Source: Breoghania corrubedonensis | GTDB taxonomy: Bacteria; Pseudomonadota; Alphaproteobacteria; Rhizobiales; Stappiaceae | DNA: 64,000 nucleotides | Reading direction: 5' to 3' | Assembly: GCF_003053845.1 (NCBI RefSeq) | Contig: NZ_QAYG01000003.1 | Coordinates: 62,001 to 126,000, forward strand | The notes under the pieces: model-generated | Databases searched by the model: none | What the model was told of the DNA's origin: nothing | The model's input: the letters and a program-made list of their open reading frames with translations, nothing else | Translations under genes and position numbers: made by a program | In this document: positions 56,864 to 64,000 of the stretch, one piece after another | Layout: each line of letters opens with the position of its first letter | Position numbering within the stretch: the stretch's first letter is position 1

Positions 56864-56998
56864 TCCCTTCTCCCCCCTTGCGGGGGAGAAGTCGGCCAAA
56901 GGTCGACAGAGGGGGGTAAAGCGGCACACTCGGAACAAGCGGCCTTACCCCCCTCTGTCACGCATAGGCGTGACATCTCCCCCGCAAGGGGGAGAGGG
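56864..56998. repeat. Palindromic intergenic element, family B copy 2
   Basis: Outer arms CTTCTCCCCCCTTGCGGGG and CCCCCGCAAGGGGGAGAG; inner perfect arms CAGAGGGGGGTAA (56907-56919) and TTACCCCCCTCTG (56945-56957). Each arm also contains its own hairpin. It has the same plan as the element at 51151-51271, a core of C/G-run stems joined by a longer inverted repeat. It lies between the response regulator and nadE. Confidence 0.75.
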
Positions 56999-57166
56999 GC
57001 GCAAGTCGAGAGACCCGGTAGAGCGTTCGGCGCGTTCGAATTTTCCAGTCCTTTGCACGCTTTCCCGTCCGCCCCTCTGGCCTTTTCGGCCTCAGGCGTC
57101 TATCTCGCTTGTTGAACAATTCGTTTCCGCCGATACCGTTTTCGACGACTGGGCCGAACCGCCATC

Positions 57167-58837
57167 ATGACCGCAATCACCGATACACTGCGCCTCGCTC
57201 TCGTCCAGTTGAACCCGACGCTGGGCGATCTCGCTGGCAATGCCGAGAAGCTGCGCGCCGCGCGCGCGACGGCGGCCGGGCAGGGCGCTGATCTTCTCAT
57301 CACCTCCGAACTGTTCATTTCCGGCTATCCGCCGGAGGATCTCGTTTTGAAGCCGGCCTTCGTGCGCGCCTGCCGCCGCCATGTGGAGGATCTGGCGAAG
57401 GAAACCGCTGACGGCGGGCCGGCCGTGCTCATCGGCGCCCCCTGGATGATCGACGACAAGCTCCACAACGTCGTCTGCCTGCTCGACGGCGGCGAAGTGC
57501 AGGCGGTGCGCGCCAAGGTCGATCTGCCCAATTACGGCCCCTTCGATGAAAAGCGGGTGTTCACACCCGGACCGCTGCCCGGGCCGATCGATTTCCGGGG
57601 GCTGCGTATCGGCGTGCCGATCTGCGAGGACACCTGGAACGACGAGGTCTGCGAATGCCTTGCGGAGACGGGAGCGGAGATCCTGCTCGTGCCCAACGGC
57701 TCGCCCTACTGGGCCGACAAGATCGAGGAACGCATCCAGGTGATGGTCGCCCGCGTGGTGGAAAGCGGGTTGCCGCTCGTCTACGTAAACCAGGTCGGCG
57801 GACAGGACGAACTCATCTTCGACGGCGCCTCCTTCGCGCTTGAGGCCGATCGAACGCTGTCGATCCAGATGCCGCAGTTTCAAGAAGACATCGCGACCTT
57901 CACATGGAAGCGCGAGGGCGACACCTGGAAATGCGTCGACGGCACGAGGCTGCCGGCGCCGGGACTGGCTGAAGCGCAGTGGCGCGCCTGCGTCATGGGG
58001 CTTCGCGACTACGTGATGAAGAACGGCTTTCCCGGTGTGATCCTCGGGCTTTCCGGCGGCATCGATTCCGCGATCTGCGCGGCGATGGCGGTGGATGCGC
58101 TGGGCGCCGACAAGGTGCGCTGCGTGATGCTGCCCTATCACTACACCGCGAGCGAAAGCCTGGAGGACGCGGCAGCCTGCGCGAAGGCGCTGGGCGTCGC
58201 CTACGACGTGGTGCCGATCGAGCCGGCCGTCTCCGGTTTCGAGGCGGTGCTGAAGCCGCTCTTCGACGGTCTTGCCTCCAATGTCGCGGAGGAAAACGTC
58301 CAGGCGCGCACGCGCGGCGTCATCCTGATGGCGATCTCCAACAAGTTCGGCCCGATGCTGGTGACGACCGGCAACAAGTCGGAGATGTCGGTCGGCTATG
58401 CCACGCTCTACGGCGACATGAACGGCGGCTTCAACCCGATCAAGGACATCTACAAGACCGAGGTCTTCAAGCTGGCGGCCTGGCGCAACACCCACCGCCC
58501 GGCGGATGCGCTGGGGCCCGAAGGCGAGGTGATCCCTGAGCGCATCATCACCAAGCCGCCGTCGGCCGAGCTTCGGCCCGACCAGACCGACCAGGATTCG
58601 CTGCCGCCCTACGACGTGCTGGACGACATTCTGGAATGCCTCGTGGAGCGGGAAATGAGCGTGTCGCAGATCGAGGAACGCGGCCACGATGCGGCGCTGA
58701 TCAACCGGATCCAGAACCTTCTCTACGTCGCCGAATACAAGCGCCGACAAGCCCCGCCGGGCGTGAAGGTCACAAGCCGCAACTTCGGCCGCGACCGGCG
58801 CTACCCGATCACCAACCGGTTCCGCGACAAGCGGTAG
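57167..58837 (+). CDS. nadE: Glutamine-dependent NAD+ synthetase
   Basis: Amidates nicotinate adenine dinucleotide to NAD+ with glutamine. The 556 aa protein has an N-terminal nitrilase-like glutaminase domain with its Glu–Lys–Cys triad (LITSELFISGYPPEDL; AVRAKVDLPNYG; VPICEDTWNDE) and a C-terminal synthetase domain with the PP-loop LGLSGGIDSA. LVTTGNKSEMSVGYATLYG and FKLAAWRN follow as in other bacterial enzymes. Start at ATG 57167. Followed by 299 bases without a supported gene and then gltX. Confidence 0.95.
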   Translation: MTAITDTLRLALVQLNPTLGDLAGNAEKLRAARATAAGQGADLLITSELFISGYPPEDLVLKPAFVRACRRHVEDLAKETADGGPAVLIGAPWMIDDKLHNVVCLLDGGEVQAVRAKVDLPNYGPFDEKRVFTPGPLPGPIDFRGLRIGVPICEDTWNDEVCECLAETGAEILLVPNGSPYWADKIEERIQVMVARVVESGLPLVYVNQVGGQDELIFDGASFALEADRTLSIQMPQFQEDIATFTWKREGDTWKCVDGTRLPAPGLAEAQWRACVMGLRDYVMKNGFPGVILGLSGGIDSAICAAMAVDALGADKVRCVMLPYHYTASESLEDAAACAKALGVAYDVVPIEPAVSGFEAVLKPLFDGLASNVAEENVQARTRGVILMAISNKFGPMLVTTGNKSEMSVGYATLYGDMNGGFNPIKDIYKTEVFKLAAWRNTHRPADALGPEGEVIPERIITKPPSAELRPDQTDQDSLPPYDVLDDILECLVEREMSVSQIEERGHDAALINRIQNLLYVAEYKRRQAPPGVKVTSRNFGRDRRYPITNRFRDKR

Positions 58838-59136
58838 GGGGCGTCTTCGGAGCCGGCAATGACGGGGAGGACGTGGTGAGGAATGGCGCTATGTCGTTAT
58901 CCGGCCAGCCTCTGAGAAGGCCGAATGCATGCCCCTCTCCAAGGATAAGCGACGACGCCTGATCCCGATCACGGATCCTGCCCATGGGGGCCGCAATATC
59001 GCCTCCGGCACCTCGCGTGTTTGCATCGGCGGTGATCGATAGTAGAAGCTGAATTCATAGGCAGGATCCGTTTGCAAGGTGCGCGCCATCAGACGCGCTC
59101 ACGGATTTCTGCAAGCAAAGGCAAGCAGCAAAGAGC

Positions 59137-60504
59137 ATGACTGCAACCGTCCGTTTCGCACCCTCGCCCACAGGACAGATCCATATCGGCAACGCGCGCA
59201 CGGCGCTGTTCAATGCGCTGTTCGCCCGGCAACGGAGCGGGTCCTTCGTGCTGCGGCTGGACGACACCGACGTGGCGCGCTCGCGCGAGGAATATGCCCT
59301 GGGCATCATCCGCGATCTCGAATGGCTCGGCATCGCGCCCGATCGCATCGAGCGTCAGTCGACGCGTTTCGCGTTCTATGACGAGGCAGCGGAAAAGCTG
59401 AAACAGGCGGGGCTTCTCTATCCCTGCTTCGAGACGCCCGAGGAACTCGACCGTCGGCGCAAGCGGCGGCGTGCCCGCGGCCTGCCGCCGATTTACGACC
59501 GCTCCGCACTGAAGCTGAGCGATGAGCAAAAGGCCGCTCTGGAAGCGGAAGGGCGCAAGCCGCACTGGCGATTCCTGCTGCCCAATTTCGAGAGCGATCC
59601 CTTCAAAACCCGTCGTTCCGAAATTACCTGGTCCGATCTGTGCCGGGGCGAGCAGAGTGTCGATCTCGCATCGCTGTCCGACCCGGTGCTGCTGCGCGAG
59701 GACGGCACCTACCTCTACACGCTGCCCTCCATTGTCGATGACATCGATTTCGCCATGACCCATGTCATCCGCGGCGAGGACCATGTCGCCAACACCGCGG
59801 TGCAGATCGCGATCTTCCACGCGCTGGGCGCCACACCGCCTGTCTTCGGCCATCACAACCTGCTGACGACGGCCTCCGGCGAAGGGCTTTCCAAGCGCTC
59901 CGGCGCCCTGTCGATCTCGGCACTGCGCGAGGCGGGTTACGAGCCGATGACGGTGGCGAGCCTCGCGGTGCTGATCGGAAGCTCCGATGCGGTGGAGCCG
60001 ATGGCCAGTCTCGACGCGCTGACGGCGCAGTTCGATCTCGCCCACGTCTCGCGGGCGCCCGCCCGCTTCGATCCCGCCGACCTCGACGCGCTGAACGCCC
60101 GTCTGCTGCGCGAGATGCCGGCGGACAGGATCGCCGGCCGGCTCATCGAAATGGGTGTGCCGGCGGACAAGGTTTCCGCCCTGTGGGACACGGTTTCGGG
60201 AAACATCGAAAAGGTCTCGGACGTGGAAGGCTGGTGGCGGATTGTCTCGAGCCAGATCGAACCGGACATCGCGGCGGAAGACCGCGAATTCCTCGAAGAG
60301 GCCGCGCGGCATCTGCCAGAGGAGCCGTGGGACGGGGAAACCTGGAAGTCCTGGACAGGCGCGCTCAAGGCCGCCACGGGCCGCAAGGGCAAGGGCCTTT
60401 TCATGCCGCTTCGAAAGGCGCTGACGGGGCTTGAGCACGGGCCGGAGCTTGCCCGTCTGCTGCCGCTTATTGGGCGACGAAATACTTTGGACCGACTCGT
60501 CTGA
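59137..60504 (+). CDS. gltX: Glutamyl-tRNA synthetase
   Basis: 455 aa class I aminoacyl-tRNA synthetase. The HIGH motif reads HIGN in [17 protein letters not shown], and the KMSKS equivalent is [12 protein letters not shown]. The RLDDTD motif after the first domain and the absence of the zinc-binding insert fit one of the two GluRS types in alphaproteobacteria, which may charge tRNA-Glu or both tRNA-Glu and tRNA-Gln. The C-terminal anticodon-binding domain ends at LDRLV. Its last 38 bases overlap the end of the convergent DUF2865 gene. Confidence 0.94.
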   Translation: MTATVRFAPSPTGQIHIGNARTALFNALFARQRSGSFVLRLDDTDVARSREEYALGIIRDLEWLGIAPDRIERQSTRFAFYDEAAEKLKQAGLLYPCFETPEELDRRRKRRRARGLPPIYDRSALKLSDEQKAALEAEGRKPHWRFLLPNFESDPFKTRRSEITWSDLCRGEQSVDLASLSDPVLLREDGTYLYTLPSIVDDIDFAMTHVIRGEDHVANTAVQIAIFHALGATPPVFGHHNLLTTASGEGLSKRSGALSISALREAGYEPMTVASLAVLIGSSDAVEPMASLDALTAQFDLAHVSRAPARFDPADLDALNARLLREMPADRIAGRLIEMGVPADKVSALWDTVSGNIEKVSDVEGWWRIVSSQIEPDIAAEDREFLEEAARHLPEEPWDGETWKSWTGALKAATGRKGKGLFMPLRKALTGLEHGPELARLLPLIGRRNTLDRLV

Positions 60505-61873
60505 CGCGGCTGGGCTCGCGCGGCTCTTCGCGTGTGCCGGGCGCGGTGCCGTCGCCGGGAGACGCGGTTTCGACATCCGCGGTCTTCGGCGTCGTGACTT
60601 TCGCGAGGCGAGGCACGTAGCTGCCACGCTGGTTCGCGATCGTGTCGGGATCCTCGTCGGCGGAGAGTTTCGGCAGCGGCGTGACGTCAGTGACGAGATT
60701 CTCGTTCGGCGCGCCGCGATAGCCGCTCCACGGATCGTCGGCATCCCATGGATCGCCGGAATATTGCGGGTCGTTCATGTCCCAGGTGGTTGTATCGGTC
60801 CAGCCGGAGCCCGCGTCCCAGTCGTTCGCGGCATCGTCGCCGGAGGAATTGAGCACCTTGCCCTTGCCCTCTCCGGTCAGGGGCGTCATGTCGCCGTCAT
60901 AGGCGTTGCCAAGCCCCGCAACCGACATGTTCTTCGATTTGCAGGTGCAATCCGCGTCATACTCGGTGCGATAGCGGAAGGCGTTTTCCATGTCCGTGTA
61001 GGGCGTGCCGTAGACGGACACCATGTCGGAGGGGTCTTGTCCGGGGTTTCGATAGACGTAAAGCTCCGCGTCCGTGCCCGGGCACATGGCCTGACACTGA
61101 TCGGCATCATGGGCGAACTGCTCCTCGGTCGTGGAAAACGAGATCGGGAAGAAGAAGCCGTCGCAACGCCGCACGCACAGGGTGCGATAGGTGCCGCCGC
61201 CCTGGCTGCGATCCTCGTAGGGCGTGTAGGGATCGCGTTCGTCCTGATAGCGCCGTCCGCCTCCAAACAGCATGCCGAAGAGCCCGCCCTCGCGTTCGCG
61301 CGGCGCGGCGCCGCGTTCGTCAATGACGCCATTGCGATTGGGGCGAGCTGTGCCGCGTTGGCCACCATAGACGGAAGGGTCTTGCGGATAGCGGGAATTC
61401 GGCGCTCGCGAGGAGGCGCTGTAATCGGGCGCGTTGCAGCGAAGGCTCGCGAGTTGCGAGCGCAGCGTGGCGATGCGTTGGGCGATCTTGCCGCCGTTGC
61501 TCCGCCGCATGGCGATGGAACGGTTGCGCGACAGCCGCGCCATGCGGGCGTGTGTGTCGGCGATATCGCGCTCGATGCCGTTGCATATGCGCGGGTCGGG
61601 CGAGGAGAACAGGAACCCGCCGCCGTTGCAATGGGCGCGCCGGTAGCGTCGTTCCAGCCCGTCGAGCTGGCCGGCGGCATCCTGAAGCGCGCGGTCCCAC
61701 TGCTGAACCTCGGCCCCGCCGCGCCGATCGTCATCCAGGCTGGCGACGCGTGCGAGTTCGTCTTCGAGCGCATAGCAGCGCCGGTCACGCGCCTCCGCGC
61801 TGCCACAAAGCCCGCTTGTCACCATGATGGCGAGGCCAAACGCGGTCAGCACTGGCGAGCAACGAAAACGCAT
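60467..61873 (-). CDS. DUF2865 exported protein
   Basis: 468 aa. N-terminal signal sequence ([19 protein letters not shown]). The DUF2865 core has a Cys-rich region with [17 protein letters not shown], then [16 protein letters not shown] and [18 protein letters not shown]. The N-terminal 150 residues are coiled-coil-like and the C-terminal third is Asp/Gly/Trp-rich low complexity ([18 protein letters not shown]). The family is restricted largely to Rhizobiales and its function is unknown; it may be envelope-associated. It converges with gltX, overlapping by 38 bp. Confidence 0.88.
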   Translation of the reverse strand: MRFRCSPVLTAFGLAIMVTSGLCGSAEARDRRCYALEDELARVASLDDDRRGGAEVQQWDRALQDAAGQLDGLERRYRRAHCNGGGFLFSSPDPRICNGIERDIADTHARMARLSRNRSIAMRRSNGGKIAQRIATLRSQLASLRCNAPDYSASSRAPNSRYPQDPSVYGGQRGTARPNRNGVIDERGAAPREREGGLFGMLFGGGRRYQDERDPYTPYEDRSQGGGTYRTLCVRRCDGFFFPISFSTTEEQFAHDADQCQAMCPGTDAELYVYRNPGQDPSDMVSVYGTPYTDMENAFRYRTEYDADCTCKSKNMSVAGLGNAYDGDMTPLTGEGKGKVLNSSGDDAANDWDAGSGWTDTTTWDMNDPQYSGDPWDADDPWSGYRGAPNENLVTDVTPLPKLSADEDPDTIANQRGSYVPRLAKVTTPKTADVETASPGDGTAPGTREEPREPSRVRRVGPKYFVAQ

Positions 61874-62131
61874 GCACTGTCACCGGTACTTGCGCTGCCG
61901 GTGCCCCGAATTTCCTGAAAGCTTCACACAGCCGCAATCTAGCGGAGAGGCGCGCCAGGGGAAACCGTGTCGTGATCGGAAGGGAACGGCGGAAGTTGCT
62001 CCCCCCGTTCCTCGCCGCGTCCTCTGGCCGCGTCGGGCAAGCGAAGGCGAGACGGTTGCATTTTCACGGTCTAGTCTCAGATATCCTTGGCACCTTTCGC
62101 AAGAGTGCCGAAAAATGGTGAGGAGAAATTC

Positions 62132-63145
62132 ATGAAGCTCGCAACGCTGCGCGACGGCACGCGCGACGGACAGTTGGTCGTCGTCTCCCGAGATCTTTCC
62201 CGCTACACGCCCGCGGGCACGGTCGCCGGCACGATGCAGCAGGCGCTGGACAACTGGACGCAAGCGGAGAAGGGCTTGCGGGATCTGTCCATGCGGCTCG
62301 ACATCGACCAGATCCCGGGCGAGCCCTTCGACGAGACGCAATGCCTGTCGCCGCTGCCGCGCGCCTACCAGTGGGCGGATGGCTCGGCCTATGTCAATCA
62401 CGTGGAACTGGTGCGCAAGTCGCGCGGCGCGGAGATGCCGTCAAGCTTCTGGACCAATCCGCTGATGTATCAGGGCGGCTCGGACACCTTCATCGCGCCG
62501 CGCAATCCGATCCGTCTGGCGGACGAGGCCTGGGGCATCGATTTCGAGGCGGAGATCGCAGTTGTTACCGACGACGTGCCGATGGGCATCGCGCCCGAGC
62601 AGGCCGGCCACCACATCAAGCTCTTGATGCTGGTCAACGACGTCTCGCTCAGGAACCTCATCCCCGGCGAACTCGGCAAGGGCTTCGGCTTCTTCCAGTC
62701 CAAGCCGTCTTCGGCATTCGGCCCCGTCGCGGTGACGCCGGACGAGCTGGGCGAGGCCTGGACCGGCGGCACGATCGCGCTGCCGATGCTGGTCGAATAC
62801 AACGGCAAGGCTTTCGGCAAGGCGCGCTGCGACACCGACATGACCTTCGATCTGCCACGCCTCATTTCCCATGCGGCGAAGACGCGACCGCTGGGGGCCG
62901 GCTGCGTCATCGGTTCGGGTACCATTTCCAACAAGCTCGACGGCGGGCCGGGCAAGATGATCGGCGAGGGCGGCGTCGGCTATGCCTGCATCGCGGAACA
63001 GCGCATGGTGGAGACGATCGTCGAGGGCGCGGCGAAAACCCCCTTCATGAGCTTCGGCGATCGCGTGCGCATCGAGATGAAGGACGCCGACGGACGTTCG
63101 GTCTTCGGCGCGATCGATCAGGTGGTGGAGCAGTACGAGGGGTAG
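62132..63145 (+). CDS. Fumarylacetoacetate hydrolase family protein
   Basis: 337 aa. C-terminal FAH catalytic fold: WGIDFEAEIAVVTDDVPMG provides the metal-ligand acidic residues, followed by LKLLMLVNDVSLRN-like sequence, GFFQSKPSSAFGPVAV and GSGTISNKLDGGPGK. N-terminal about 70 residues form a separate small domain. The true FAH cleaves fumarylacetoacetate in tyrosine degradation; this protein's exact substrate is not proven. Start at ATG 62132 with AGGAGA upstream. An MBL-fold gene follows 261 bp downstream on the same strand, and may belong to the same catabolic pathway. Confidence 0.88.
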   Translation: MKLATLRDGTRDGQLVVVSRDLSRYTPAGTVAGTMQQALDNWTQAEKGLRDLSMRLDIDQIPGEPFDETQCLSPLPRAYQWADGSAYVNHVELVRKSRGAEMPSSFWTNPLMYQGGSDTFIAPRNPIRLADEAWGIDFEAEIAVVTDDVPMGIAPEQAGHHIKLLMLVNDVSLRNLIPGELGKGFGFFQSKPSSAFGPVAVTPDELGEAWTGGTIALPMLVEYNGKAFGKARCDTDMTFDLPRLISHAAKTRPLGAGCVIGSGTISNKLDGGPGKMIGEGGVGYACIAEQRMVETIVEGAAKTPFMSFGDRVRIEMKDADGRSVFGAIDQVVEQYEG

Positions 63146-63406
63146 GGGCCCGGCTCTCTGCTTGTCGTCGTCATTGCCCGGCGCAGTCCGGGCAATCCAC
63201 AGGCGAGCCGCGCGTGCTGCCGACTAAAATGGATCACCCCCGGACAAAGCCGGGTGATGACGGCGGAGAAGGCGGTGTAAAGGGATCCATCTCGACGGAT
63301 GGGGTCCGAGCCGTGATGCCCACCCGTTGCGGCCCCTCGTTGACGGTTACAAATTCATGGCCGATCAGAAGTGCCAAACGCGCATTCGGCCAATTGGGAG
63401 AAAGCC
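63146..63406. repeat. Intergenic palindromic repeat, family D (CATTGCCCGG…CCGGGTGATGACG)
   Basis: A pair of hairpins: ATTGCCCGG/CCGGGCAAT at 63173-63196 and ATCACCC/GGGTGAT near 63233-63257, with GTCGTCA at the left end matched by TGATGACGGC at the right. The whole is a rough inverted repeat of about 100 bp, again of a Rhizobiales intergenic type. The rest of this gap holds only the ribosome-binding site of the next gene (GGGAGAAA near 63397). Confidence 0.6.
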
Positions 63407-64000
63407 ATGAGCAAGCAATTCGCATCCGCCGGCGACATGGAGGAGAAGGTTGTCTCCTTCTCCGAGATTGGCGCCGGCTGCTACGCCTTCACCGCGCAAG
63501 GCGATCCCAACACCGGCATCATCGTCGGTGACGAGAGCGTCATGGTGATCGACACGCAGGCGACGCCCGCCATGGCGCAAAAAGTGATCGAGTACATCCG
63601 CACCGTCACCGACAAGCCGATCAAGCATGTGGTGCTGTCGCATTATCACGCGGTGCGCGTGCTCGGCGCCTCGGCCTATGGCGCCAGCGAGATCATTTCC
63701 TCCGATCTCACCTACCGCTTGATCGTGGAGCGCGGTCAGCAGGACTGGGACAGCGAGCAGGGACGCTTTCCCCGGCTCTTCCAGGGCGCGGATTCCATTC
63801 CCGGCCTCACCTGGCCGACGCTCACCTTCGGCTCGTCGATGACCGTCTGGCTCGGCAAGCGCGAAGTGAAGATCATGCATCTGGGCCGTGGCCACACCAT
63901 GGGCGATATTGTCGTGTGGGTGCCAGACGCGGGCGTGATGTTCTCCGGCGATCTGGTGGAGTATCATTCCGCCTGCTATTGCGGCGATGCCCATTTCGCC
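63407..64000 (+). CDS. MBL-fold metallo-hydrolase (partial, runs off the right edge)
   Basis: The first 198 codons of a metallo-beta-lactamase-fold protein. The beta-sandwich entry PNTGIIVGDESVMVIDTQAT is typical. The zinc motif region reads VVLSHYHAVRVLGASAYGA, where the usual HxHxDH is HYHAVR, so the Asp and the last His are missing. A later MHLGRGHTMGDIVVWVPD gives the third ligand region, and VMFSGDLVEY the bridging Asp. The altered motif suggests a single metal or a different chemistry, as in some SoxH-like or quinoprotein-relay members. Follows an FAH-family gene on the same strand. The C-terminus is beyond base 64000. Confidence 0.88.
   Translation, partial: MSKQFASAGDMEEKVVSFSEIGAGCYAFTAQGDPNTGIIVGDESVMVIDTQATPAMAQKVIEYIRTVTDKPIKHVVLSHYHAVRVLGASAYGASEIISSDLTYRLIVERGQQDWDSEQGRFPRLFQGADSIPGLTWPTLTFGSSMTVWLGKREVKIMHLGRGHTMGDIVVWVPDAGVMFSGDLVEYHSACYCGDAHFA

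Overview
The window is a high-GC alphaproteobacterial chromosome segment. Gene content and order point to Hyphomicrobiales (Rhizobiales), possibly near Stappiaceae: an FtsK–aminotransferase pair, RsmB–heparinase-like–PurH, a large (about 1600 aa) NAD-glutamate dehydrogenase, a gph/rpiA/DUF2059/gor neighbourhood, type-2 ArgC, a DUF2865 protein, and Rhizobiales-style palindromic intergenic repeats. The genus is inference; no rRNA is present.

Layout. 1-2.4 kb: 5' part of ftsK and a class I/II aminotransferase (minus). 2.4-4.76 kb: a small accessory block with two AT-rich orphan genes, a broken copy of the 3' end of the SDHAF4-like gene, a secreted DUF1566-like protein and an IS5-type transposase relic; the intact SDHAF4-like gene follows at 4.76-5.02 kb. 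5.2-12 kb: htpX, rsmB, a heparinase II/III-like gene, purH. 12.4-16.1 kb: a dCache chemoreceptor, a small Cys-rich ORF, an MFS permease. 16.3-17.3 kb: cobalamin riboswitch and bluB. 17.5-22.7 kb: DEAD-box helicase, an SCP2–hydroxyacid dehydrogenase fusion divergent from a TetR regulator with a palindromic operator between them, and a DMT permease. 22.9-28.6 kb: NAD-GDH and an AhpD-like protein. 28.6-30.2 kb: an orphan ParD antitoxin abutting an AT-rich cassette of two unknown envelope proteins. 30.2-32.2 kb: argC, leuD, tRNA-Val(CAC). 32.2-34.6 kb: a decayed tRNA-associated island (integrase C-terminal relic, putative sugar O-methyltransferase, IS3 and possible phage relics).

34.5-39.96 kb: AraC regulator divergent from an alpha/beta hydrolase, an M15-type lipoprotein, and a stand-alone molybdenum hydroxylase large subunit. 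40-46.4 kb: gph, a soluble MCP–PilZ chemoreceptor, rpiA, a DUF2059 protein, gor. 46.6-51 kb: class V aminotransferase, gamma-glutamylcyclotransferase-like protein, VIT1-type transporter, class II DAHP synthase. 51.4-54.8 kb: a complete ftrABCD-type iron uptake operon. 55.2-64 kb: LigB/DODA-type dioxygenase, single-domain response regulator, nadE, gltX, DUF2865 protein, fumarylacetoacetate hydrolase family protein, and a truncated MBL-fold gene.

Most of the window is ordinary chromosomal metabolism. The accessory signals are three AT-rich insertions (2.4-3.5, 28.95-30.1 and 32.2-34.1 kb), four families of inverted-repeat intergenic elements, and unusual fusions (SCP2–HIBADH, MCP–PilZ–C-terminal sensor). 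I see no CRISPR array, rRNA or intact prophage. The best candidates for something undescribed are the AT-rich cassettes of membrane-anchored or secreted proteins with no recognisable family.
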